Positions 51,383 through 61,046 of a stretch of 64,000 nucleotides of DNA are shown here, piece after piece. The DNA is from Algibacter sp045066735. Its GTDB lineage: Bacteria > Bacteroidota > Bacteroidia > Flavobacteriales > Flavobacteriaceae. The DNA lies in NCBI RefSeq assembly GCF_045066735.1, contig NZ_JBISHH010000011.1, positions 62,001 to 126,000 on the forward strand, in the 5' to 3' direction. Position 1 is the stretch's first letter. Every line of letters starts with the position of its first letter. The translations under genes and the position numbers were made by a program. The notes under the pieces are model-generated. The model worked only from the letters and a program-made list of their open reading frames with translations, made no database searches and was not told the origin of the DNA.

Positions 51383-52816
51383 ATGAAATACGCCTTTCTT
51401 TTATTACTCGTTTTACTGAATTTTCAGCTTATGCAAGCTCAGGTTTTTACGACGGAGACTATTAAAGATTCAGGAGAAAACAGTAAGCGCCTTAATTTAG
51501 TAATTTTAAGTGAAGGTTATCAACCTAATGAATTTACTAAATTCAAAACCGACGCTGTTAACTACACTAACAATATGTTTACCGAATCGCCGTTTAAGGA
51601 ATATTCAAACTACTTTAACGTGCACATTATCTACGTGCCATCGAACGAAAGTGGTGCAGATCACCCAGGAGAGAGTTTTGATCCAGAAGAAACGCCAGAC
51701 GCCCTAATATCTCCAATTACTAATGTTGATACTTATTTTAATGCAACTTATGACTCTTATGGAGCGCACAGAAGACTTTTTTACGAAATAGATGGAGATT
51801 ATGCCAACCAAACTGAAGTAAAAATCAACAGTGTACTTGCCGATAATTTCCCTACGTACGACCAAGCTTTAATTTTAGTAAATTCTGATGTGTATGGCGC
51901 AAGTGGTGGAGAGTTCCCTATGAGCTACACAGGATACTGGGGACCAAAAACTGTAATTCACGAGCTTGGACACTCCATGTTTGACCTCAAAGACGAGTAC
52001 TATCCTGGAGACTTTTTTGCTGCAGAAGCGATTAATATGACTAAAGAAAGTGATGAAAGTCTCGTAAAGTGGAAAAATTGGATTAACACAAATAATGTTG
52101 GTGTTTATCAATACACTTGTGATACTGGCAATTGCGAAGAATGGTATAAACCTCACCAAAATTGCATAATGGAAGCTATACACCAAACGTTTTGCCCTGT
52201 TTGCACAGAGGGAATTATCGAAAAAATTCATGAGCTGCTCCCTCCTATCAACTCATTTTCTCCCGATAACGAAAACGTTATTGATGATAATACTTTTCCC
52301 TTAGAGTTTGAGTTAAATTTAATTAAGCCCATACCAAATACACTAGAAAGCACTTGGGTATTAAACAACGCTCCTTTTGCTACTAATAAAGATTTGGTTG
52401 CTATAACAGAAAACGATTTAACAATAGGCTCCAATACATTAACAGCGGTAATTGTAGACAATACGGCACTTTTAAAAATAGACAATCACGAAACTACACA
52501 TGTAAGCACAGTAACATGGACGATACAACACTCTACATTAGGCATTGAATCTATAGAAAATAACAACACTACATTTGCCATCTCAATGTTTCCAAATCCT
52601 GTTTTAAATGTTGTTAATCTAAAATTTGAAAGTGATAACACAGAATATATCACTGTAGAAATTGTAACTATAGAAGGGCGAAAAATTAAATCGGAAATAC
52701 TTAATAACTCTATAATATCCACCATAAACCTGAGCGACTTGCCTTCTGGAGTTTATTTAACAAATTTCTACTCGAGCAACGCACTTTTAGCTACAAAAAG
52801 ATTAGTGAGACAATAA
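51383..52816 (+). CDS. M64-family (IgA-peptidase type) metallopeptidase with T9SS sorting domain
   Basis: The 477-residue protein has a signal peptide (cut near LMQAQ), a zinc peptidase domain (about 30-290) and a T9SS type A sorting domain at the end (about 400-477; MFPNPVLNVVNL and SGVYLTNFYS). The zinc site HELGHSMFDLKDEYY starts at residue 193 and matches family M64, named for an IgA peptidase from Clostridium. The target here is unknown; general protein degradation at the surface or in the medium is more likely than IgA cleavage in a marine bacterium. It is coupled to the lipoprotein gene just upstream. Confidence 0.92.
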   Translation: MKYAFLLLLVLLNFQLMQAQVFTTETIKDSGENSKRLNLVILSEGYQPNEFTKFKTDAVNYTNNMFTESPFKEYSNYFNVHIIYVPSNESGADHPGESFDPEETPDALISPITNVDTYFNATYDSYGAHRRLFYEIDGDYANQTEVKINSVLADNFPTYDQALILVNSDVYGASGGEFPMSYTGYWGPKTVIHELGHSMFDLKDEYYPGDFFAAEAINMTKESDESLVKWKNWINTNNVGVYQYTCDTGNCEEWYKPHQNCIMEAIHQTFCPVCTEGIIEKIHELLPPINSFSPDNENVIDDNTFPLEFELNLIKPIPNTLESTWVLNNAPFATNKDLVAITENDLTIGSNTLTAVIVDNTALLKIDNHETTHVSTVTWTIQHSTLGIESIENNNTTFAISMFPNPVLNVVNLKFESDNTEYITVEIVTIEGRKIKSEILNNSIISTINLSDLPSGVYLTNFYSSNALLATKRLVRQ

Positions 52817-52817
52817 A

Positions 52818-53381
52818 TCAATTCTTGAAACCAATGCTATCCATAGGTTTTAAACTGAGTTCATTATCATTTGGAATAGCAAATTCATTAGAAAAATGCT
52901 TTATAGCATTGAAATCTTTGTGAGGGATATCTACCCAATAATCATCACCAAAAAACTTAAAAAAATATCGCATGTCGATATGCTTTTGGTAAAATGCATG
53001 TATTTCTGTGTAACTATCTTCTTTTAAAGTGTTAGTTATAGAATCGGTATACGTTTTCCGAATAACTTTTTCTTTCAAGAAATAAATATATGTGGTGTCT
53101 TTAAAGAACAGTAAACTCTTTGGTTCTCCGCTACCACCATCCCAAGTAACGTCTTCTGGTTCTATTCTTAATTTGTAAGTAAATCGATGTGTTGTTCCGT
53201 AATTATGCCCAGAAAACAAACCTATAGCTGTAGAAAGCGTTGTTGTTTTTTCTACCTCTAAATGCCTCCCATTAGATAACACAGTATTCATTTTATCTAT
53301 AATCTCTTTATCCTCATAATCACAACTAATAAAGAGGGCATTGATTGAAATTAAAAGGTATATTTTGATTGTTATTTTCAA
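52818..53381 (-). CDS. Lipoprotein of unknown function
   Basis: The 187-residue protein has a lipoprotein signal (ALFISCDYED, Cys20) and starts with TTG; no ATG is found upstream in frame. The mature part is beta-rich with charged loops (FTYKLRIEPEDVTWDGG, then FLKEKVIRKTYTD) and has no family I can name. It is convergent with the M64 gene, whose stop is one base away, and no terminator is seen between them. It lies 39 bases downstream of the DUF4136 gene and may share its transcript. Confidence 0.72.
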   Translation of the reverse strand: MKITIKIYLLISINALFISCDYEDKEIIDKMNTVLSNGRHLEVEKTTTLSTAIGLFSGHNYGTTHRFTYKLRIEPEDVTWDGGSGEPKSLLFFKDTTYIYFLKEKVIRKTYTDSITNTLKEDSYTEIHAFYQKHIDMRYFFKFFGDDYWVDIPHKDFNAIKHFSNEFAIPNDNELSLKPMDSIGFKN

Positions 53382-53420
53382 ATTAAAAATGGTTTAAAAA
53401 TGCTAATTTATGAATAACAA

Positions 53421-53942
53421 CTACTTTTTCGGCGGATACTTTTTAAGTATTTTAGCCACAATAGCACTTAAACGTGCTTCGCGCTTTTCTGGCGTGCTAT
53501 TGGGATTAAAACTAGATTCACTAACCGCCTGCCAATAAAGCTGCTTAATATTTTCGTCAACAAAATCTACAGTAATTCGTCGTGTTACCTGTGCTTGCCC
53601 TAGCGGCAAACCTATTGAAACACCTCCCCCAACATTACGGCCACCACCTCCAACACCTACACCTACTGTTTGCCTTTGTGCACCTTGAAACTCTGTGCTT
53701 TTTATATCAATAAAAAAATCGGGGCTTTCAGATAACGTAAAACCTTTTGCCTGCAATTGTACATCCAATGCATTTAAAAGACGTTTGGTATCTAGTTCGC
53801 TTAAACCGGTTTTCATGTCGGCATAATAATTATAACTTTTGTATTTAGTGAAATCTGTGCTTTTTTCGTAATCATAATTTACATAGATAGGAGCGCAAGA
53901 TGCTACTAAAAATAATATAGCGAGTGTTTTTACAAGTTTCAT
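53421..53942 (-). CDS. DUF4136-family lipoprotein
   Basis: The 173-residue protein has a lipobox (VASC) and then matches DUF4136: VNYDYEKSTDFTKYKSYNYY near the start and LDTKRLLNALDVQLQAKGF in the middle. A glycine-rich stretch (GVGVGGGGRNVGGGVSIG) is typical. The family is found in the envelope of many Gram-negative bacteria, with unknown function. I use the ATG at 53942, which places the lysine directly before the hydrophobic stretch; the upstream frame adds ten residues. Confidence 0.88.
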   Translation of the reverse strand: MKLVKTLAILFLVASCAPIYVNYDYEKSTDFTKYKSYNYYADMKTGLSELDTKRLLNALDVQLQAKGFTLSESPDFFIDIKSTEFQGAQRQTVGVGVGGGGRNVGGGVSIGLPLGQAQVTRRITVDFVDENIKQLYWQAVSESSFNPNSTPEKREARLSAIVAKILKKYPPKK

Positions 53943-54014
53943 AGTATTGTTTTTTTGTATAAATTTAAACAAATATTGTTCCGAATATCAATTACCGCTT
54001 ATTCAGCACAAAAA

Positions 54015-54055
54015 AAACCGCTAAGTCTTGTTTTAAAAACAAGACTTAGCGGTTT
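54015..54055 (-). terminator. Terminator of obgE
   Basis: AAACCGCTAAGTCTTGTTTT pairs with its full complement across a one-base centre, and a T run follows on the minus strand. It lies 51 bases past the obgE stop. Confidence 0.88.
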
Positions 54056-54105
54056 AAATATATATTAATAAAAGTCTCACCATTCAATCAGAGACCAGAT
54101 TATTT

Positions 54106-55101
54106 TTAGTTCAACATTTTCCAAAGCATATCCTTTAATTCTGTAATACCTTTTTGTGCTACAGATGAAATAAATATATACGGAATTGGTAATTCGTTAT
54201 CTAGCTCTACTTTTAGTTCCGCTTGAAGTTCATCGTCTAGCATATCACTTTTAGATATAGCGATAATACGATCTTTATCTAACATTTCAGGATTATAACG
54301 ACGAAGTTCATCAAGTAAAATATCGTATTGCTTTTTAATATCTTCTGCATCGGCAGGAATCATAAATAACAAGATTGAATTACGCTCAATATGGCGTAAA
54401 AAATAATGCCCCAATCCTTTACCTTCAGCAGCACCTTCAATAATTCCAGGTATATCGGCCATAACAAAGGTTTGAAAATCACGATACTTTACAATACCCA
54501 AATTTGGTTTTAGGGTTGTAAACTCGTAATCGGCAATTTTTGGCTTTGCAGAAGTTACCACAGACAAAAGTGTCGATTTTCCAGCATTTGGAAAACCTAC
54601 TAAACCAACATCTGCTAGTACTTTTAACTCTAAAGTTATGTACTTCTCTTCCATTGGCAAACCGGGTTGTGCATAGCGAGGTGTTTGATTTGTAGACGAG
54701 CGAAAATGCCAGTTTCCTAGACCACCTTTTCCTCCTTCTGCAATAATCTTTTCTTCACCGTTTTCTGTAATTTCAAGAAGTATTTCGTTAGTTTCAGTAT
54801 CGCGAATTACAGTTCCTAATGGTACATCTAAATAAAAATCTTCACCATCGGCACCAAAACTTCTACTTTTCCCACCGTTTTCACCATGACCAGCACGCAG
54901 GTGCTTTTTAAATTTTAAATGCAGAAGAGTCCAAAGGTTATCGTTACCGCGAAGAATAATGTGACCACCACGACCGCCATCTCCTCCATCGGGACCACCT
55001 TTTGTAATATATTTTTCGCGATGTAGATGCGCTGATCCTCGGCCACCTTTACCCGAGCATACATACATTTTTACGTAATCTACAAAATTTCCTTCTGTCA
55101 T
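54106..55101 (-). CDS. obgE: GTPase ObgE/CgtA
   Basis: The 331-residue protein matches the Obg GTPase, which acts in large-subunit ribosome assembly and stress control. The Gly-rich Obg fold fills about 1-158 (GKGGRGSAHLHREKY and several GGxGG turns). The G domain has G1 GFPNAGKSTLLS, switch I DYEFTTLKPNLG, and switch II DIPGIIEGAAEGKGLG; NKxD appears as SKSD. It lacks the extra C-terminal domain seen in some species. It is a single gene with a strong terminator. Confidence 0.95.
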   Translation of the reverse strand: MTEGNFVDYVKMYVCSGKGGRGSAHLHREKYITKGGPDGGDGGRGGHIILRGNDNLWTLLHLKFKKHLRAGHGENGGKSRSFGADGEDFYLDVPLGTVIRDTETNEILLEITENGEEKIIAEGGKGGLGNWHFRSSTNQTPRYAQPGLPMEEKYITLELKVLADVGLVGFPNAGKSTLLSVVTSAKPKIADYEFTTLKPNLGIVKYRDFQTFVMADIPGIIEGAAEGKGLGHYFLRHIERNSILLFMIPADAEDIKKQYDILLDELRRYNPEMLDKDRIIAISKSDMLDDELQAELKVELDNELPIPYIFISSVAQKGITELKDMLWKMLN

Positions 55102-55311
55102 TTTCCAATTTGATATTTATAAGCACAACGCTTAAAATAGCAGTTGTTCCTTTATTTTTTCCGCGTAAGCGAAAACTCTATTTTGTTATGTATTAATGTA
55201 TTTTGGTTTGCCTAAAACAAAATATAAAATAGGACAAGACCAATAAAGAAATAGCTATTTAATAACCCAAATTAAAATATTATTTGAGTTCTTCGTTACT
55301 ATTCTATAGCC

Positions 55312-56421
55312 TTATAGATTATCTATTGCGGTACTTAAACGCACTGTAATATCTTCAATACTACCAACACCATCTACACCAAAATATTTATCTTGAGCGT
55401 TGTAATAATCTTTTAAAATAGCAGTTTTGTTATAATACTCAGTAATTCTATTTCTTATAATAGACTCATCGGCATCATCAGGTCTTCCACTCGTTTTCCC
55501 ACGTTCTAGTAAACGTCCAACTAAAACCTCATCGTCAACTTCTAAAGCAATCATCGCATCAATTTGCGAATCTTTAGCCTCCATTAATTTATCTAGAGAT
55601 TCTGCTTGTGCATTTGTTCTAGGAAAACCATCGAAAATAAATCCGTTTGCATCAGCATTTTTTTCAACTTCAGCATTTAACATATCAATAGTTACTTGGT
55701 CTGGAACCAACTCACCTTTATCAATAAACGATTTTGCTAACATACCGAGAGCCGTTTCGTTTTTGATGTTAAATCGAAAAACATCGCCGGTAGAAATGTG
55801 TACCAAGTTGTATTTTTCTTTTAAAAAGTTTGCCTGTGTTCCTTTCCCTGCTCCTGGAGGGCCAAATAGCACTAAATTTGTCATGTGTTGTGTTTCTTTT
55901 ATTTGATATACTTCTGGTATATTCCTCCCTAAACCATCATAATCAAGGCCATAGCCTACAATAAATTTATTAGGAATTTCTATACCTACATAATGTAGTT
56001 TAAAGTCTTTTTTATAGGCCTCCGGCTTGTAAAATAACGTTGCAATTTTTAACGCTTTTACGTTTTCATTTTTAAAAATGCGGTGTACTTCGGCAAGTGT
56101 ATTTCCGGTATCTATAATATCTTCTAAAATAACAACAGTACGCCCAGATAAATCTTGGGTTAACCCAATTAAACGTTGAATATCTTCGGTAGATTTAACA
56201 CCTTCGTACGAGGCTAATTTGATAAAAGTAACCTCACAAGGTTTTGGATATTTTTTAACAAAATCGCTCACCACCATAAACGAACCGTTTAAGATACCAA
56301 TAAACACAGGGATTTCGTCACCAATATCATTTGCAATCTCATCGGCCATTCTGCCTAACGCATCATCGATTTGTTCTGCGGATATAAATGGTTTAAAATA
56401 TTTGTCGTGTAACTTTATCAC
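55312..56421 (-). CDS. Fused hypoxanthine phosphoribosyltransferase-adenylate kinase
   Basis: The 369-residue frame joins two nucleotide enzymes. Residues 1-177 are a hypoxanthine phosphoribosyltransferase with the PRPP loop VVILEDIIDTGNTL. From Met180 on is adenylate kinase with P-loop GPPGAGKGTQANF, FDGFPRTNAQAE and a short lid (ERGKTSGRPDDADE). The link is about eight residues (QIKETQHM) and no stop codon intervenes. An internal ATG at 55884-55882 could also start a free adenylate kinase. The fused protein would salvage purines to IMP or GMP and balance adenine nucleotides. The gene starts with GTG; a TAnnTTTG box lies 21 bases upstream. Confidence 0.93.
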   Translation of the reverse strand: MIKLHDKYFKPFISAEQIDDALGRMADEIANDIGDEIPVFIGILNGSFMVVSDFVKKYPKPCEVTFIKLASYEGVKSTEDIQRLIGLTQDLSGRTVVILEDIIDTGNTLAEVHRIFKNENVKALKIATLFYKPEAYKKDFKLHYVGIEIPNKFIVGYGLDYDGLGRNIPEVYQIKETQHMTNLVLFGPPGAGKGTQANFLKEKYNLVHISTGDVFRFNIKNETALGMLAKSFIDKGELVPDQVTIDMLNAEVEKNADANGFIFDGFPRTNAQAESLDKLMEAKDSQIDAMIALEVDDEVLVGRLLERGKTSGRPDDADESIIRNRITEYYNKTAILKDYYNAQDKYFGVDGVGSIEDITVRLSTAIDNL

Positions 56422-56442
56422 TGTTGTTAATTTTTAAAGTGG

Positions 56443-56450
56443 CAAAGATA
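56443..56450 (-). promoter_or_regulatory. Promoter -7 box for hpt-adk
   Basis: TATCTTTG on the minus strand matches TAnnTTTG, 21 bases before the GTG start. Confidence 0.5.
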
Positions 56451-56515
56451 ATCAATAGATTAACGTTTTAAGCTTTTTTGATTTATGAATTGAAGCCTAT
56501 TTTAAGATTATAACG

Positions 56516-56523
56516 TATTTTTG
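56516..56523 (+). promoter_or_regulatory. Promoter for purK-purE
   Basis: TATTTTTG matches TAnnTTTG, with TTG at 56490-56492 giving a 23-base spacer. It lies 36 bases before the purK ATG. Confidence 0.6.
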
Positions 56524-56559
56524 CTTACAATTTAGGATACTTTAGTTAAAAACAAGCAA

Positions 56560-57714
56560 ATGAATTATTTTTCTTCTCATTTTAAACTCGGCATTTTAGG
56601 TGGTGGGCAACTCGGTAAAATGTTACTTTACAACACGCGTAAATTTGACATTTACACCTGTGTTTTAGAAGCTAGCAACGAGGCACCTTGCAAAACAGCC
56701 TGCGACGAATTTCACCTTGGTGATTTAATGGATTATGATGCCGTTTATAATTTCGGAAAACAAGTAGATGTTTTAACTATTGAAATTGAAAATGTAAATA
56801 TTGATGCTTTAGAAGCTCTGGAAAAAGAAGGTATAAAAGTTTATCCTTCGGCTAAGACATTGCGTATTATCCAGAATAAAGCAACGCAGAAATTGTTTTA
56901 TGTAGACCACAATATCCCGACCTCACCATTCACTCGCTTTGCTTTTACTTCGGAAATAAAAGAAGCCATAAATCATGGTGGTTTAAAGTTACCTTTTGTT
57001 TGGAAATGTGCACAATTTGGGTACGATGGTACAGGTGTTAAAATTGTAAGAACTCTTGAGGACATAAAAGATTTACCTAACGTAGAGTGTATAGCAGAAA
57101 ACCTTATACCTTTTAAAAATGAATTAGCTGTAATAGTTGCCAGAAATGCATCGGGAGAAACAAAAACATATCCGGTTGTAGAAATGGAATTTCATCCAGA
57201 AGCCAACCAAGTAGAGTATGTAATTTGCCCTGCTCGCATAGATGTTGCCGTTGCTAAAAAAGCAGAAGCTGTAGCATTAAAAGTTTCGGAAGCTATTAAC
57301 CATGTTGGTTTATTAGCTGTTGAAATGTTTCAAACAGAAAATGATGATATTTTAATAAATGAAGTCGCTCCAAGACCACATAATTCTGGTCACCAAACTA
57401 TAGAAGCCAGCTACACCTCGCAATTTGAACAGCATATTCGTTCTATTTTAAACCTACCCTTAGGCCGTACAGATAACAAAGTAGGAGGTGTTATGGTAAA
57501 CCTTGTTGGAGCCGAAGGCTATAGCGGAAATGTAGTTTACGAAAACATAGAAAAAATAATGAGTATGGATGGCGTAACACCACATATTTACGGAAAAAAA
57601 CAAACACGTCCGTTTAGAAAAATGGGGCATGTTACTATAGTAAACGAAAATCTAAACGAAGCTAGAAAAACAGCTCAAGATGTTAAAGAATCTATACGAG
57701 TAATTTCAGAATAA
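56560..57714 (+). CDS. purK: 5-(Carboxyamino)imidazole ribonucleotide synthase
   Basis: The 384-residue ATP-grasp enzyme makes N5-CAIR from AIR, ATP and bicarbonate in purine synthesis. It opens with LGILGGGQLGKMLLY, then has VWKCAQFGYDGTGVKIV, the metal-binding NEVAPRPHNSGHQTIEAS, and an ending that includes HIYGKKQTRPFRKMGH. It is followed after 78 bases by purE, which uses its product, and the two form an operon. The divergent neighbour is the hpt-adk gene, so synthesis and salvage genes share this intergenic region. Confidence 0.96.
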   Translation: MNYFSSHFKLGILGGGQLGKMLLYNTRKFDIYTCVLEASNEAPCKTACDEFHLGDLMDYDAVYNFGKQVDVLTIEIENVNIDALEALEKEGIKVYPSAKTLRIIQNKATQKLFYVDHNIPTSPFTRFAFTSEIKEAINHGGLKLPFVWKCAQFGYDGTGVKIVRTLEDIKDLPNVECIAENLIPFKNELAVIVARNASGETKTYPVVEMEFHPEANQVEYVICPARIDVAVAKKAEAVALKVSEAINHVGLLAVEMFQTENDDILINEVAPRPHNSGHQTIEASYTSQFEQHIRSILNLPLGRTDNKVGGVMVNLVGAEGYSGNVVYENIEKIMSMDGVTPHIYGKKQTRPFRKMGHVTIVNENLNEARKTAQDVKESIRVISE

Positions 57715-57792
57715 CAAAATACTGAAGCGTTTGTACAATTAGGAATTTTTCAAACAAAAGAAATATAATTATAAATTTAATTCATATTAAAA

Positions 57793-58275
57793 ATGAATAA
57801 AGTAGGAGTCATTATGGGAAGCAAAAGCGACCTACCAGTAATGCAAGATGCCATAGACATTTTAAAAGAATTTGGTGTAGATGTTGAAGTTGATATTGTT
57901 TCGGCGCACCGTACACCAGAAAAATTATTCGATTACGGTAAAAATGCACACACAAAAGGTTTTGCAGTCATTATTGCTGGAGCTGGCGGTGCGGCGCATT
58001 TACCAGGCATGATTGCATCATTATCACCATTACCAGTTATTGGAGTACCCGTAAAAAGCAGTAACTCTATTGATGGGTGGGATTCTGTGTTATCTATATT
58101 ACAAATGCCAGGTGGTGTTCCAGTTGCTACAGTTGCCTTAAATGGCGCAAAAAACGCAGGAATATTAGCAGCACAAATTTTAGGAGCGAGCGATATATCG
58201 GTACGCGATAAAATAATAGCTTATAAAGAGGATTTAAAAGTGAAGGTAAACGAATCGGCCAAAGATTTAAACTAA
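57793..58275 (+). CDS. purE: N5-carboxyaminoimidazole ribonucleotide mutase
   Basis: The 160-residue protein matches class I PurE, which turns N5-CAIR into CAIR. Signatures are MGSKSDLPVMQDA near the start, SAHRTPEKLFDYG with the active-site His, and GAGGAAHLPGMIASLSPLPV. The pairing with purK confirms the class I two-enzyme route. It is the second gene of the operon and ends at a hairpin terminator. Confidence 0.97.
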   Translation: MNKVGVIMGSKSDLPVMQDAIDILKEFGVDVEVDIVSAHRTPEKLFDYGKNAHTKGFAVIIAGAGGAAHLPGMIASLSPLPVIGVPVKSSNSIDGWDSVLSILQMPGGVPVATVALNGAKNAGILAAQILGASDISVRDKIIAYKEDLKVKVNESAKDLN

Positions 58276-58287
58276 TGCTATAAAATG

Positions 58288-58319
58288 AAAAACCTCGAAA
58301 TATAAATTTCAAGGTTTTT
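58288..58319 (+). terminator. Terminator of purK-purE
   Basis: AAAAACCTCGAAAT pairs with ATTTCAAGGTTTTT with one mismatch, 13 bases past the purE stop, and ends in a T run. Confidence 0.85.
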
Positions 58320-58435
58320 CTAGCTATTAACAATAATCCTATAAGAGTTAGTCACTCTATAATTGTTGTTGCAAACTTACAACAATTTACTATGTGTGCA
58401 TAATAAATTTTAATTTTAACACTTATTTAATTAAA

Positions 58436-60472
58436 ATGATAAAAACATCTTTAATTACCCCATTCCAAACTCCATACAACTCGGCGCCTTTTTCATCTAT
58501 TGAAAACGAAGATTATCTTCCAACTTTTAAAGAAGCGATACAACAAGCTAGAGCAGAAATTGACGCTATAGTTGATAATACAGAGGCAGCAACGTTTGAA
58601 AACACCATAGTTGCTTTAGATTTTTCTGGAGAACAACTAGACAGAATTTCGAGTATATTTTTCAATTTAAATTCTGCTGAAACCAATGAAACTATTCAGA
58701 AAATAGCACAAGAGGTTTCGCCTTTATTATCAGAATTCGGCAATGATATTACTTTAAACGAAGACTTATTTAAACGTGTTAAAGCTGTTTACGATACTAA
58801 AAGTGAGTTAAATTTAACTACCGAACAAGCGACTTTACTCGATAAAAAATATAAAGGCTTTTCTAGAAATGGTGCAAATTTGCCAGAAGAAAAAAAGGAA
58901 AAGCTTCGCGAAATTGATAAAAAATTAAGTCAGTTAAGTTTAAAATTTGGCGAAAATGTATTAGCAGAAACCAACAAGTTTGAAATGCTTATTTCGAACG
59001 ATAAGGATTTATCGGGTTTACCAGAAGGCACTATTGAAGCTGCCAAACAATTAGCAGAATCTAAAGATAAGGAAGGCTGGTTATTTACCCTAGACTACCC
59101 GAGCTACATCCCCTTTGTAACCTATGCCGATAATAGAGAACTACGTAAAAAATTAACTTTAGCAGCAGGAAGCAAAGCTTTTAAAGGTAACGATTTAGAC
59201 AACCAAGATATCGTGCTTCAAATTGTAAATTTACGTCATGAGCGCGCTAACTTATTAGGCTATAAAACACATGCACATTTTGTTTTAGAAGAGCGTATGG
59301 CTCAAACGCCAGAAAATGTTCTTTCTTTCTCTAATGAATTATTAGAAAAAGCTAAACCAGCCGCCGAAAAAGAGTTTAAAAAACTAGAAGAATTCGCAAA
59401 AGGACTAGACAACATCGATCAATTAGAGAAATGGGATGGCTCGTACTATTCTGAAAAACTTAAACAAAAATTATTTAGTTTAGACGATGAGCAACTAAAA
59501 CCTTATTTTAAATTAGAAAATGTAATTGATGGTGCCTTTGCGGTTGCCAATAAACTATTCGATTTAAATTTTGAAGAAATCGATACCATCGATAAATATC
59601 ACGAAGATGTTTTAACCTATAAAGTAACCGATAAAAATGGTGATTTAGTTTCTATTTTTTATGCCGATTTTTTCCCAAGATCAGGGAAACGAAATGGTGC
59701 TTGGATGACGTCTTACAAACCGCAGTATATTGTAGACGGAGAAAATAGCCGTCCGCATATTTCAATTGTTTGTAATTTCACCAAACCAACTAAAAGCAAA
59801 CCATCTTTATTAACCTTTAACGAGGTTACTACCCTATTTCATGAATTTGGACACGCATTGCACGGTATGTTAGCAAATACAACATACCCTAGTTTATCTG
59901 GAACGAGTGTGTTTTGGGATTTTGTAGAATTACCTAGTCAAGTTATGGAAAACTGGTGCTACGAGAAAGAAGCTTTAGAATTGTTTGCTAAACATTATAA
60001 AACTGGAGAAGTTATCCCAATGGATTTAGTTGAAAAAATAAAAGATTCAGCGAGTTTCCATCAAGGGATGCAAACGCTACGCCAGTTAAGCTTTGGTTTA
60101 TTAGACATGAAATGGCATGGACAAGATCCATCAAACATTAAAAACGTAAAAGATTTTGAGACTGAAGCTTTCACTGGTACAAACCTATACCCTTCAACCA
60201 AGGAAACTTGCATGAGCACAGCGTTTTCGCATATTTTTCAAGGTGGATATTCATCTGGGTATTACAGTTACAAGTGGGCGGAAGTTTTAGATGCCGATGC
60301 TTTCGAATATTTTCAAGACGCTGGTATTTTTAATAAAGACGTAGCAACCAAATTTAAAGACAATGTGCTTTCACAAGGAGGAACAGAAAGCCCAATGGTA
60401 CTTTACAAACGCTTTAGAGGTCAAGAACCAAAACCTGAAGCCTTATTAAAACGGGCAGGGTTAATAAAATAA
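58436..60472 (+). CDS. M3-family oligopeptidase (peptidyl-dipeptidase Dcp type)
   Basis: The 678-residue protein has no signal peptide and so is probably cytoplasmic. It matches family M3 zinc oligopeptidases. The zinc site HEFGHALHG starts at residue 469, and the motif GTSVFWDFVELPSQVMENW follows, as is typical for the Dcp/OpdA group. These enzymes cut short peptides, often releasing C-terminal dipeptides. It would finish breakdown of peptides brought in by transporters such as those at 0.3-3.7 kb. I use the ATG at 58436; an earlier frame start adds an Asn/Phe-rich stretch without similarity. Confidence 0.93.
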   Translation: MIKTSLITPFQTPYNSAPFSSIENEDYLPTFKEAIQQARAEIDAIVDNTEAATFENTIVALDFSGEQLDRISSIFFNLNSAETNETIQKIAQEVSPLLSEFGNDITLNEDLFKRVKAVYDTKSELNLTTEQATLLDKKYKGFSRNGANLPEEKKEKLREIDKKLSQLSLKFGENVLAETNKFEMLISNDKDLSGLPEGTIEAAKQLAESKDKEGWLFTLDYPSYIPFVTYADNRELRKKLTLAAGSKAFKGNDLDNQDIVLQIVNLRHERANLLGYKTHAHFVLEERMAQTPENVLSFSNELLEKAKPAAEKEFKKLEEFAKGLDNIDQLEKWDGSYYSEKLKQKLFSLDDEQLKPYFKLENVIDGAFAVANKLFDLNFEEIDTIDKYHEDVLTYKVTDKNGDLVSIFYADFFPRSGKRNGAWMTSYKPQYIVDGENSRPHISIVCNFTKPTKSKPSLLTFNEVTTLFHEFGHALHGMLANTTYPSLSGTSVFWDFVELPSQVMENWCYEKEALELFAKHYKTGEVIPMDLVEKIKDSASFHQGMQTLRQLSFGLLDMKWHGQDPSNIKNVKDFETEAFTGTNLYPSTKETCMSTAFSHIFQGGYSSGYYSYKWAEVLDADAFEYFQDAGIFNKDVATKFKDNVLSQGGTESPMVLYKRFRGQEPKPEALLKRAGLIK

Positions 60473-60608
60473 ACTAATATCTATTAAAACAACCTAAGGT
60501 GTTTATGCGGTTTTCAAACTAAATAAGCACTTTTTTTTGTGTTTAAAATCGAAATACTCCACGTTTTCCTTTAAAAATAAACGAGCCTGTACTGCTTCAG
60601 AATAAAAT

Positions 60609-61046
60609 CTACTTTAAATTCTTGGTGAGTTTATAGTAATAAAAAGCAGGCAATAACAATATTAAAATTACCGGTTGAATTAAAAAACGTCTCAAATTAA
60701 AAAAGAGATAATAATCGGATTGTTGCGGATTAATTACAAAGTATAAATACCCACAGATTAAAACCATAAAAGCCATCACGTACACTAAAGCAGAAAACTT
60801 TACAATGCTTCTATCTTTAAAAACTACATAAAGAATCGCCAAAGAAACCAAACCATTTAGAACATAGCGCAATACCGTAAAAGCAACGAGTTTAAACACC
60901 TCTCTTCTCGGGCTATCAATATATAAATAATCGTTGTGAAAAAAGGTTAGATACGGATCGTAAAACAATTCGTTTTCAAACCAACGAATTAAAATCAACA
61001 AAGCTGTCAATAAAAAAAGTAAAAGATACTTAACCGATTTAGACAT
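60609..61046 (-). CDS. Exosortase F system-associated membrane protein
   Basis: The 145-residue inner-membrane protein has four predicted helices. It begins KSVKYLLLFLLTALLILIRWFE (shown in part) and has LFYDPYLTFFH and NPQQSDYYLFFNLRRFLIQ, features of the protein encoded next to xrtF in flavobacteria. Its biochemical role is unknown. Its start overlaps the end of xrtF by 8 bases, so the two are coupled. Confidence 0.88.
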   Translation of the reverse strand: MSKSVKYLLLFLLTALLILIRWFENELFYDPYLTFFHNDYLYIDSPRREVFKLVAFTVLRYVLNGLVSLAILYVVFKDRSIVKFSALVYVMAFMVLICGYLYFVINPQQSDYYLFFNLRRFLIQPVILILLLPAFYYYKLTKNLK

